A stretch of DNA of 7,025 nt from an uncultured Slackia sp. (GTDB lineage Bacteria; Actinomycetota; Coriobacteriia; Coriobacteriales; Eggerthellaceae). Position numbers and translations under genes: made by a program. Positions 1-6,950 of this stretch are shown piece by piece. The stretch's first letter is position 1; each line of letters starts with the position of its first letter. The notes beneath the pieces are model-generated. The model had not been told where the DNA came from. It was given only the letters and a program-made list of their open reading frames with translations, and did not search any database. Where the stretch lies: NCBI GenBank assembly GCA_900553655.1, contig USEQ01000065.1, positions 1-7,025 on the forward strand, in the 5' to 3' direction.

Positions 1-2051
1 AGCTCTTCCCAGCTTGGAGCCTGCAACGTGGCCGCCACGCTTTCCTTCACCTCGGCCTCGGTCGCGCTACCGATATAGCCCGGAGTCAGCCCCGGCATCG
101 TGCCGCCCCACTTTTCCTTGCAGCGCGCGATTACCTGCGCTGCGGGAATGCTGTGGGAAACCGTCTCGCCGATATGCACGCATTCGTTCTGGAGCCACGA
201 AGTGTTAAGCTGCGTCATGTTCACCATGGGCTCTTCGAGCCATTCACGCACGGGGAACACCAGGTCGGCCGCCTCCACATGGAACGACGTCAGCATGGGA
301 TACTGTCCGATTATGAAATCGATTTCAGGGAACACGTCATACCACGACTTCGCATTGCCGAGCATAGCAAGCTTGTTGCCCGACATATCGAACCACACAC
401 GCGGTTTGAACGGCTCGCCCGTGGCAATCGCCTCGCGCACGGTGGGGATATGCGAGTGGCACCACGTGTAGAGGCCCTTGTGATCTTTCATACCTAGACG
501 GTCGAGCAGGAGCCTGCCAAACTGCTCTTGCACCGCAGGGTCGAACGAGGCGATGCGCTCTGCGTTTTCCTCGTCCGATAGCCCAACCACGGCGCCGCAG
601 CCATACATGTCGGAAAACATGCCATCGAAGCCGTTGTGGTAAGTGACCGGACGACTCGTGGGATTGGCCACTACGCCTGTGCCGTACTGCGTCATCGTGC
701 AGCCGGGAATGTCGACATAGCCCATGATGGCATCGAGACCCATGCATCCGAGCGGAACCTGACTCGCCGATTCGGTCATGTCCGATGCAACGCCGTTGAC
801 AATGCCCGCAACGCTTGCGCCCGTGTACAACTTGATGGCCTCTTCGATCTTGTCGGCCTGAAGCCAGCAGTTCTCGGCGGTGTGCTCAAGCGTCCACGGT
901 TCGGCCTCTTCTTTATAAATCTGGCCGGCAGACTTGTACTGTTTGCCATCGATTTCCACCGTTGCGAAAATTTCGGGGTCCACATCGGCGTTTTCGGGGA
1001 GCGAGAACACAAAGGGCTTCGGTTCGCCCGATGCAGCATCGACGCACACGTAGGCGGGCGTGTTCTCAGGAGTCGGCGAGACGAAGTCTTCGAATAGCTC
1101 TTCGGCCTTGACGGGGAGCTTGGTATCGGGGTCGATCAGGAACGGCAGATTCGTCCAGAACTTCGTGAATTCCTCGTTGTAGAGCTTGTTTTCGAAGATG
1201 TAGCGGAACCAGCACAGAAGCAGGCCCGTGTCGGTACCGGGACGGACAGGAAGCCACACGTCGGCCTTTTGCGCATCAGGGCTGAAGTTGGGGTCTACGA
1301 CGATTGTCTTGACGCCCTGTGCGCGCAGCTCGGCCATACCGCGGCCTGATTCGGCCGTCTGACTCACCGAAGGCTGAGCGCCCCAAAGAACCACGGTGTC
1401 TGCCTTGTTGTCTTCCACCTTGAAGATTTCCTGCACGGCGTTGTCGGCAACGGATTGGTCGTTGCCGCCGTACATGTATTTCGCCATGGCATAACGGGGA
1501 AGATAGCACTGGGCGCAACCAGGCTCGAACACCGTGGGCGATCCGAAGGCCATAGGAAGCGTCATTGCCTCCATGAACGAATAGGAGCCGCCTCCACCGA
1601 CACTGGCGAAAAACGAATATGGACCGTACTTATCGATGGTGCTCGTAATCTGCTCAGCCGCCAGGTCGAGCGCCTCATCCCAGGAGATGACCTCCCACTT
1701 GTTTTCGCCACGCTGCCCTGCACGCTTCAAGGGATGCAGAACGCGGCGAGGGCTGTACATGGTGTGCAGCTGATTGAGGCCCTTCAGGCACAAGGAGCCC
1801 CTGCTCACGGGCGCATCCGGATCGCCTTCGAGCTTGACCACTACACCGTTTTCGATATAAGCACGCACGGGGCACATCTGGATGCACCCGTGACACGACG
1901 TCTTGACGACCTTCGTCTCGACGGGCTCGTCGGCATAAGCCGGTTCGGTTTCAACAAGGGCGTTCGGCATCGATACGCCGATTGCGGCAGCTGCGCCAGC
2001 AAGAGTTGCAGCCTGCACGAAAGAACGACGCGTCAAGTTCCTTTCTTGCAT
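1..2051 (-). CDS. Tat-exported molybdopterin oxidoreductase catalytic subunit, [4Fe-4S] type (DMSO reductase superfamily), C-terminus cut by window edge
   Basis: An uninterrupted frame of 683 codons runs from ATG at 2051 off the left edge. Residues 7-13 are a twin-arginine motif (TRRSFVQ), followed by an Ala-rich hydrophobic stretch and an AYA cleavage site near residue 40, so export by Tat is expected. C53-x2-C56-x3-C60-x27-C88 is the N-terminal [4Fe-4S] motif of this superfamily, followed by L-K-G. Further family landmarks are S-W-D-E-A near 123-127, V-V-L-W-G-A-Q-P near 220-227, V-V-D-P-N near 251-255, and A-D-V-W-L-P with R-P-G-T-D near 263-274, which bind the pyranopterin cofactor. E-E-P-M-V-N lies near residue 607. 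The cofactor-binding C-terminal domain is beyond the edge; relatives are usually about 750-900 residues. The molybdenum ligand is probably C179 or C182 (G-C-A-Q-C). The substrate cannot be read from sequence: the family includes polysulfide and thiosulfate reductases, acetylene hydratase and gut catechol dehydroxylases. The gene lies 32 bases after the upstream gene and is probably co-transcribed with it. Confidence 0.93.
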   Translation of the reverse strand, partial: MQERNLTRRSFVQAATLAGAAAAIGVSMPNALVETEPAYADEPVETKVVKTSCHGCIQMCPVRAYIENGVVVKLEGDPDAPVSRGSLCLKGLNQLHTMYSPRRVLHPLKRAGQRGENKWEVISWDEALDLAAEQITSTIDKYGPYSFFASVGGGGSYSFMEAMTLPMAFGSPTVFEPGCAQCYLPRYAMAKYMYGGNDQSVADNAVQEIFKVEDNKADTVVLWGAQPSVSQTAESGRGMAELRAQGVKTIVVDPNFSPDAQKADVWLPVRPGTDTGLLLCWFRYIFENKLYNEEFTKFWTNLPFLIDPDTKLPVKAEELFEDFVSPTPENTPAYVCVDAASGEPKPFVFSLPENADVDPEIFATVEIDGKQYKSAGQIYKEEAEPWTLEHTAENCWLQADKIEEAIKLYTGASVAGIVNGVASDMTESASQVPLGCMGLDAIMGYVDIPGCTMTQYGTGVVANPTSRPVTYHNGFDGMFSDMYGCGAVVGLSDEENAERIASFDPAVQEQFGRLLLDRLGMKDHKGLYTWCHSHIPTVREAIATGEPFKPRVWFDMSGNKLAMLGNAKSWYDVFPEIDFIIGQYPMLTSFHVEAADLVFPVREWLEEPMVNMTQLNTSWLQNECVHIGETVSHSIPAAQVIARCKEKWGGTMPGLTPGYIGSATEAEVKESVAATLQAPSWEE

Positions 2052-2054
2052 CAT

Positions 2055-2061
2055 TCCTCCT
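2055..2061 (-). promoter_or_regulatory. Strong ribosome binding site with tandem ATG start
   Basis: Read on the minus strand, AGGAGG (2061-2056) is followed by A and two adjacent in-frame ATG codons at 2054 and 2051. The spacing is 1 nt to the first ATG and 4 nt to the second. The second is therefore favoured as the oxidoreductase start, although both give nearly the same protein. Confidence 0.7.
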
Positions 2062-2083
2062 ATCGATTTCAGAAACGTTATCC

Positions 2084-2875
2084 TTACTCACCTCTCAAAG
2101 CGTCCAGGCATCCCCTCCCCTCCTGCGACAACGACCAGCCATCGCGCCATTCAAGGATCCCCGCACGCTCAAGCTTGTCGACGAACACGCTCGGCTGCAA
2201 CGGCAGGCCAGATTTCTTCTCGGAAAGCAGCACTGCGTTACTGCGAAGAAGCGTTTCTATTTCGGTGTAAGGTCGGGGGCGCTCGTTGCAAAAGCCGAGC
2301 AGTTCGATATAGCAGTTTTTACGAACAGGTTCGGCGTCGAGAAGTTCGGCGAAGCGACGTCGCGGATCGTGCTGACGCACGAACGTCCTGCCCGTTTCGG
2401 TGGTCTCGAATAGAACCGAAGCCACAAGATCGTCCGCCTCGTCTTCGGTCAACTCCCTCTTTTGCAGGTCGGTAACCTCGCGGCCTTCTCCATCGAGCTC
2501 CGTGCGGCGTAAACCGCCCGCATCCTCGAGGAGGCATACAAGGTGATAAGGGTCCTGGGTTGCTTGGGCTGCTTCGGGGAACGAGAGCATGCGCTGTTCG
2601 AGAGCGCTCAATTCCAAAGGATCAAGGCAAAGTTCGAGAGTTTTGTACAAAAGCTCCCTGTTTAAAGGATGACGACAGACTTCCCGTTCAAGAAAGTCGA
2701 GACATTTCTCCTGAGACCAAGCACCCGCATTGGGCTTCTCGGGCGTTGCTTCGGACGATGCAAGATCCGTCTCGGCGGGATCAAGCATGCCGTTGTCGCT
2801 CTCAATGCCGTCGTCGGCATCCCCCCAAGAAACATCGCGGCCGTATTCCGCATTGCGCAAATCCCAATCGTTCAT
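2084..2875 (-). CDS. Unrecognised 263-residue protein with winged-helix-like C-terminus, partner of the molybdopterin oxidoreductase
   Basis: I do not recognise this family with certainty. The ATG at 2875 is chosen because AAGGGGG (2887-2881) stands 5 nt before it; the longer start at 2929 has no such site. Residues 1 to about 50 are acidic and low in hydrophobics, probably disordered. A helical region follows, with Leu-rich segments (residues about 55-110) and a charged E/D-rich middle. The last 65 residues contain E-I-E-T-L-L-R, then F-V-D-K-L-E-R-A-G-I-L-E-W, then D-G-W-S-L-S-Q-E-G. This order of helix, recognition-like helix and beta wing resembles MarR/PadR-type winged helices. There is no signal peptide or membrane segment, so it is probably cytoplasmic. 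It precedes the oxidoreductase by 32 bases on the same strand. It could be a regulator or an accessory factor for enzyme maturation. It lacks the recognisable look of a TorD/DmsD chaperone or a LuxR regulator, the more usual neighbours of such enzymes. The reading frame is secure; the function is inference. Confidence 0.82.
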   Translation of the reverse strand: MNDWDLRNAEYGRDVSWGDADDGIESDNGMLDPAETDLASSEATPEKPNAGAWSQEKCLDFLEREVCRHPLNRELLYKTLELCLDPLELSALEQRMLSFPEAAQATQDPYHLVCLLEDAGGLRRTELDGEGREVTDLQKRELTEDEADDLVASVLFETTETGRTFVRQHDPRRRFAELLDAEPVRKNCYIELLGFCNERPRPYTEIETLLRSNAVLLSEKKSGLPLQPSVFVDKLERAGILEWRDGWSLSQEGRGCLDALRGE

Positions 2876-2880
2876 GCCAT

Positions 2881-2887
2881 CCCCCTT
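2881..2887 (-). promoter_or_regulatory. Ribosome binding site that decides the start of the winged-helix-like gene
   Basis: Minus-strand AAGGGGG lies 5 nt before the ATG at 2875. The frame stays open upstream with further ATGs at 2890, 2896 and 2929, but these have poorer upstream purine tracts. The short form is preferred for that reason. Confidence 0.55.
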
Positions 2888-3022
2888 CATGATCATGAAT
2901 CGTTTCGCATCCGGCGCTTTCGCGGCCAAGCAGACGGTACAACGGCATGGGACGCAGGCGAAAACTGCGCGGTGCGTGAAAGGGGCTCATTCGGAAGAAA
3001 ATTTTTCGTACGGCATGTGCTA

Positions 3023-3035
3023 ACGCAGAATGCGT
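3023..3035. repeat. Short dyad ACGCA-GAA-TGCGT, possible operator
   Basis: A perfect 5-bp inverted repeat with a 3-base centre. Its core CGCA-N3-TGCG recurs 47 bp away at 3071-3081. The pair lies upstream of the oxidoreductase unit, where a regulator might bind. This is a pattern observation with no known cognate protein. Confidence 0.35.
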
Positions 3036-3062
3036 GAGACGATGACTAGGAGATACATGACA

Positions 3063-3089
3063 TGAAAAAACGCATTATGCGCCTTTTCA
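3063..3089. repeat. 27-bp imperfect palindrome, possible operator
   Basis: TGAAAA and TTTTCA form the outer arms; CGCAT-T-ATGCG forms the inner dyad; a 2-base AA/CC mismatch separates them. The inner part shares the CGCA-N3-TGCG form with the dyad at 3023-3035. The inner dyad has no hairpin loop, so a protein-binding site is more likely than an RNA structure. Confidence 0.4.
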
Positions 3090-3204
3090 AAGCCAGTTGA
3101 TTGGCTAAATCAGGCTCGAGAACATATGATCACGGACGAATGCGCGGGCCGACACCGCATTCCTCAGCATCGCATCCTTCCGCAACAAGATTTCTACTGC
3201 GCAA

Positions 3205-3238
3205 AGAAAGAGGCCGCGCCGAAGCGCGACCTCTTTCT
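3205..3238 (-). terminator. Rho-independent-type terminator of groESL with UUCG tetraloop
   Basis: The outer 9-bp arm (AGAAAGAGG pairing with CCTCTTTCT) and the inner 5-bp arm (CGCGC with GCGCG) are separated by one mismatch and closed by a 4-base loop. Read on the minus strand the loop is C-UUCG-G, the hyperstable tetraloop. The 3' side ends in CTTTCT followed by TTGC, a U-rich tail. It sits 32 bases after the groEL stop codon. The tail is also moderately T-rich on the plus strand, so weak bidirectional action is possible. Confidence 0.85.
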
Positions 3239-3269
3239 CATGCATTGGATTTCAGCGTAAGCATGGAGC

Positions 3270-4922
<1,653 letters not shown>

Positions 4923-4947
4923 TCACTCCTTCGTGAAACATAAGCAT

Positions 4948-4995
4948 ATCGGCCTTTGCCTTCCGGCGACAGCCGATGAAAAACGGGAGAACCCG
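4948..4995 (-). promoter_or_regulatory. Structured groES-groEL intercistronic region (two tandem hairpins)
   Basis: Read on the minus strand, the first hairpin is CGGG-TTCT-CCCG (4995-4984), only 4 bp but followed directly by five T residues. The second is ATCGGC...GCCGAT (4977-4948) enclosing a nested GCC-GGAA-GGC stem-loop. Both lie between the groES stop and the groEL ribosome site. A role in partial attenuation or mRNA processing is inference; the first stem is too short to be a strong terminator. Confidence 0.4.
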
Positions 4996-4998
4996 GAT

Positions 4999-5289
4999 TT
5001 AGTCGGTGTAAACGCCGTAGAGATCCTCGGAACGAAGAATGACGACTTCCTCGTCGTCAACGGTGACCTCGGTACCGCCGAACTTGCCGTACAAGACGCG
5101 ATCGCCAACCTTGACAGGAACGGGAACCAAGTTGCCGTCCTTATCGAGCTTGCCTTCGCCAACAGCCAGAACGATGCCGCTCTGGGGCTTTTCCTTGGCA
5201 GCGGAAGCGATGTACAGGCCGGAAGCGGTGGTCTCTTCGGCTTCGTCGCGCTTGATGATGACGCGATCGCCCAAAGGCTTGAGATTCAT
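4999..5289 (-). CDS. groES: Co-chaperonin GroES (Hsp10), complete
   Basis: The 96-residue product matches GroES in length and layout: N-terminal M-N-L-K-P-L-G-D-R-V-I-I-K, then the mobile loop region E-E-T-T-A-S-G-L-Y-I (about 18-27) that docks on GroEL. The G-I-V-L-A-V-G-E-G strand, the K-V-G-D-R-V-L-Y-G-K-F-G-G region and the C-terminal V-I-L-R-S-E-D-L-Y motif follow. It forms the heptameric lid on the GroEL cage in the cytoplasm. A GAGAGGA tract lies 7 nt before the ATG at 5289. It is the first gene of the groESL operon; the CIRCE operator sits in its 5' leader, about 50 bases upstream of the start codon. Confidence 0.99.
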   Translation of the reverse strand: MNLKPLGDRVIIKRDEAEETTASGLYIASAAKEKPQSGIVLAVGEGKLDKDGNLVPVPVKVGDRVLYGKFGGTEVTVDDEEVVILRSEDLYGVYTD

Positions 5290-5337
5290 ATTCTTGTCCT
5301 CTCTCTAGCTACCCTTAGTGACGGGGCTTCGTGAGTG

Positions 5338-5364
5338 CTAGCACTTCACGTCTTCGAGTGCTAA
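5338..5364 (-). promoter_or_regulatory. CIRCE operator (HrcA binding site)
   Basis: On the minus strand it reads TTAGCACTC, 9 spacer bases, then AAGTGCTAG. The consensus is TTAGCACTC-N9-GAGTGCTAA, so one arm is perfect and the other has two mismatches at its ends. It lies just downstream of the groES promoter candidate, near the predicted transcription start, the classical position for HrcA repression. A 12-bp perfect palindrome at 5334-5345 (AGTGCT-AGCACT) overlaps the imperfect arm and adds a further half-site. Confidence 0.95.
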
Positions 5365-5373
5365 CTGATAGCC

Positions 5374-5401
5374 ATAGTACCATCGACGGCAGCGGATGCA
5401 A
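5374..5401 (-). promoter_or_regulatory. Probable sigma70-type promoter of groESL
   Basis: Minus-strand TTGCAT (5401-5396), a 16-base spacer and TACTAT (5379-5374) give a modest match to consensus. Transcription would start near 5367, which places CIRCE at the start site as expected. The boxes are imperfect, so the position rests mainly on its fit with CIRCE. Confidence 0.5.
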
Positions 5402-5729
5402 GAAAAATCATGGGTTTCGTCGCGTTTCTTCTTATTCGTTACGCCGCCGTCATATTCATCGCCTTATGTCCCAACGACTCAGACGCAAAACGACCGCATT
5501 CGCCCCGCTCTACGCCGCTTGCCGATCGCGTGCATTATTCGTCATTTTTCCCTCATTTGTATGCAGAAGGACACTTTCCGGCGGAAAATCGCTCGATATC
5601 AACCGATACGCAAGTTTTACCTGGGGAAACTGCCGTCTTTTCCGAAATTTCCGGCCGTTTTCCTTCTTTATTTTCATGCAATGATTGCGCATAAAACAAG
5701 ACATTTACTCTTTTGCGTCAAAACCACTA
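5402..5729. other. Divergent intergenic stretch without recognisable genes
   Basis: This stretch between the groESL promoter and the AT-rich promoter block of the solute-binding protein gene has several overlapping small ORFs (up to 130 codons). They have no ribosome site, run in competing frames and encode unfamiliar, compositionally odd peptides. I see no tRNA, terminator or repeat array. TTTCCGGC occurs twice, near 5575 and 5648, within small near-palindromes of unknown meaning. Confidence 0.5.
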
Positions 5730-5758
5730 TTGCAAAACGGAGTACCGTGGTACATAAT
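5730..5758 (+). promoter_or_regulatory. Probable sigma70-type promoter of the solute-binding protein gene
   Basis: TTGCAA (4/6 to consensus), a 17-base spacer and CATAAT (5/6) stand in a locally AT-rich block. The start would be near 5765, leaving a leader of about 220 nt before the ATG at 5984. A dyad GTACC-GT-GGTAC (5742-5753) fills the 3' part of the spacer and its last base is the first base of the -10 box, a typical repressor position. Confidence 0.5.
5742..5753. repeat. Inverted repeat GTACC-GT-GGTAC in the promoter spacer, possible operator
   Basis: Perfect 5-bp arms around a 2-base centre lie between the candidate -35 and -10 boxes. A protein bound here would block RNA polymerase. 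No known regulator is assigned. Confidence 0.4.
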
Positions 5759-5803
5759 ATTTTTGTAAGCCTGCACAAAAATATATAGCTTGAAAATACA
5801 AAA

Positions 5804-5839
5804 CACCTACTCAATGCCACTTTTTTTATTGTGTAGGTG
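5804..5839. repeat. Long inverted repeat in the leader of the solute-binding protein gene
   Basis: CACCTAC-T-CAAT pairs with ATTG-T-GTAGGTG: 11 pairs with one T/T mismatch and a 12-base loop carrying seven T residues. The T tract is inside the loop, not after the stem, so it is not a standard terminator. It may be an operator DNA dyad or a leader RNA hairpin. GGTGC in its 3' arm could alternatively pair with GCACC at 5874-5878. Confidence 0.5.
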
Positions 5840-5904
5840 CATAAGATTGGTTCATTTTGCCCTTTAATACTTGGCACCCATTCCAACAAACAGCTCTTTT
5901 TTTC

Positions 5905-5949
5905 GCGTCATATGACGCACCATTCGCCCGATCGCGGCCTCATGGCCGC
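5905..5949. repeat. Perfect palindrome plus GC-rich hairpin in the leader
   Basis: GCGTCATATGACGC (5905-5918) is a perfect 14-bp palindrome placed after a 7-T run. GCGGCC-TCAT-GGCCGC (5934-5949) is a 6-bp hairpin with a 4-base loop. The hairpin lies about 20 bases before the AAAGGA ribosome site. The palindrome suits a protein site and the hairpin suits an RNA element; both roles are inference. Confidence 0.45.
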
Positions 5950-5983
5950 TTCGGTATATCTGCCCTGCATAGAAAGGATCGAC

Positions 5984-6802
5984 ATGAAGTTGAAAAAGCT
6001 CCTCTTCCTCGCCATGGCAACCGCATCGCTGTGCGCCCTGCCGCTGATGGCTTCCTGCTCCGGCGGAGCCGAGACCGACACCGCAGCCGAGCCTGCGGCG
6101 GACGGAAGCTACACCCTGGTAGAAGACGGCAAGCTCACCGTTGCCGCCTCCCTCGACTTCCCGCCGTTCGAAAACCTCAACAACGGCACCGTTGAAGGCT
6201 TCGAGGTCGACCTCATGAACGCCATCGCTGAGAAGATGGGGCTCGAATGCAACTACCTTCCCACCATGAAGTTCGACACCATCATTCCCGCCATTGTCGC
6301 CGGCGGCACTGCTGACGTGGGCGTTTCCGGCTTCACCATCACCCCCCAGCGCGAAGAGGAAGTCGATTTCTCCGCTCCGATCTGCGACACCAATCAGTGC
6401 ATCGTCGTCCTTAACGGCTCTGACATCACCGACGAATCCATGATGGCTGGCAAGCGCATCGGCGCCGAAACCGGAACCACCGGCCTTGACTGGGCCAAGG
6501 AGAACCTGACTGACGCCCAGGAAATCGTCGCATTCGACGAATATCCCGCAGTCTTTGCGGCCCTTCAGTCCGGCCAGGTTGCCGCCGTCGTTCTCGACAA
6601 ACCGGTTGCCGACTACTACATCAAAATCGCCTACTCCGATTGCCAGGTCGTAAAAGAAATCCCCACGGGCGAGCAGTACGGCATTGCGGTCAGCAAAGAC
6701 AACCCGAACCTCACTGCCGCCATCGATGACGCTATCGCTCAGCTTGAAGCCGATGGCACCATCGACGAGCTGAACCAGAAATGGTTCGGCACCAACGCCT
6801 AG
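5984..6802 (+). CDS. ABC transporter solute-binding lipoprotein, polar amino acid family (SBP_bac_3)
   Basis: A 272-residue protein that should capture an amino-acid-like solute outside the membrane and deliver it to an ABC importer. The ATG at 5984 is chosen for AAAGGA 6 nt upstream and because it begins a signal sequence: M-K-L-K-K, a hydrophobic core, then L-M-A-S-C with lipidation at C25. The frame extends upstream to 5837, but that extension has no leader character. An acidic Ala-rich linker (about 29-42) follows the lipid Cys. Family signs are F-P-P-F-E (59-63), the family-3 signature beginning G-F-E-V-D-L (72-77), and T-I-T-P-x-R with R123 as the expected carboxylate-binding Arg. E-T-G-T-T-G (162-167) and V-V-L-D-K-P follow, with D205 as the expected amino-group ligand. 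The mature part has four Cys besides C25 (89, 134, 139, 220), which is unusual. The exact substrate cannot be assigned. A probable permease gene starts 148 bases downstream. Confidence 0.95.
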   Translation: MKLKKLLFLAMATASLCALPLMASCSGGAETDTAAEPAADGSYTLVEDGKLTVAASLDFPPFENLNNGTVEGFEVDLMNAIAEKMGLECNYLPTMKFDTIIPAIVAGGTADVGVSGFTITPQREEEVDFSAPICDTNQCIVVLNGSDITDESMMAGKRIGAETGTTGLDWAKENLTDAQEIVAFDEYPAVFAALQSGQVAAVVLDKPVADYYIKIAYSDCQVVKEIPTGEQYGIAVSKDNPNLTAAIDDAIAQLEADGTIDELNQKWFGTNA

Positions 6803-6816
6803 CACATTCCTTCTCC

Positions 6817-6861
6817 ACGCAGCTGCCGCATTACCTACAAGCAAGCACGCGGCAGCTGCGT
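6817..6861. repeat. 13-bp perfect inverted repeat downstream of the solute-binding protein gene
   Basis: ACGCAGCTGCCGC (6817-6829) pairs perfectly with GCGGCAGCTGCGT (6849-6861) around a 19-base loop. It begins 14 bases after the stop codon. Its last five bases are also the first five of the next hairpin, so both cannot form fully at once. Confidence 0.7.
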
Positions 6862-6902
6862 CCATGGGGCGCACGGCAGCAAGCGTGCGCCCCATGGACG
6901 CA
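6857..6902. repeat. 19-bp perfect GC-rich inverted repeat, mRNA stabiliser or partial terminator candidate
   Basis: The arms 6857-6875 and 6884-6902 are perfectly complementary, centred on CCATGGGGCGC and its partner, with an 8-base loop (GCAGCAAG). No T tract follows, so it is not a canonical intrinsic terminator. TGCGCCCC at 6904-6911 could compete for the 5' arm. In transporter operons a hairpin after the binding-protein gene often protects its mRNA and lowers downstream expression; that role is inferred here. Confidence 0.7.
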
Positions 6903-6950
6903 ATGCGCCCCGAACGCCAAGTCCGAAACCGTCAGAAAGGCACGATCGTC

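Larger units (their letters stand above)
2876..3197. other. Non-coding region upstream of the oxidoreductase unit
   Basis: About 320 bases separate the start of the winged-helix-like gene from the groEL terminator. No convincing protein gene lies here: the ORFs are antisense extensions or lack ribosome sites. It must hold the promoter of the leftward oxidoreductase unit, but I could not find a pair of -35 and -10 boxes that I trust. It does contain two short dyads of the same form (listed separately) and a 12-codon plus-strand ORF preceded by AGGAG. No tRNA or transposon end was seen. Confidence 0.6.

Noticed and set aside
1455..2270. 271-codon plus-strand ORF and many shorter ones over 1-2050
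   Set aside because: All are shadows of the minus-strand oxidoreductase frame, which is continuous, begins with a Tat signal and carries the cofactor motifs.
2084..2875. TorD/DmsD-type chaperone assignment
   Set aside because: The genomic position would fit, but I see none of the TorD family's recognisable pattern, and the C-terminus is better explained by a winged-helix-like fold.
5396..5788. 130-codon plus-strand ORF in the divergent intergenic region
   Set aside because: No ribosome site, two other frames are equally open, the peptide is unfamiliar, and it runs through the candidate promoter of the downstream gene.
5804..5839. Intrinsic terminator
   Set aside because: The T run is in the loop rather than after the stem, and no gene ends just upstream on either strand.
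5837..5983. Upstream extension of the solute-binding protein to a start at 5837
   Set aside because: No ribosome site is present there, the extra 49 residues lack leader character, and the ATG at 5984 has AAAGGA and begins a standard lipoprotein signal.
5864..6895. 343-codon minus-strand ORF
   Set aside because: It is antisense to the solute-binding protein gene and runs through the downstream hairpins; the plus-strand product has clear family motifs and a lipoprotein signal.
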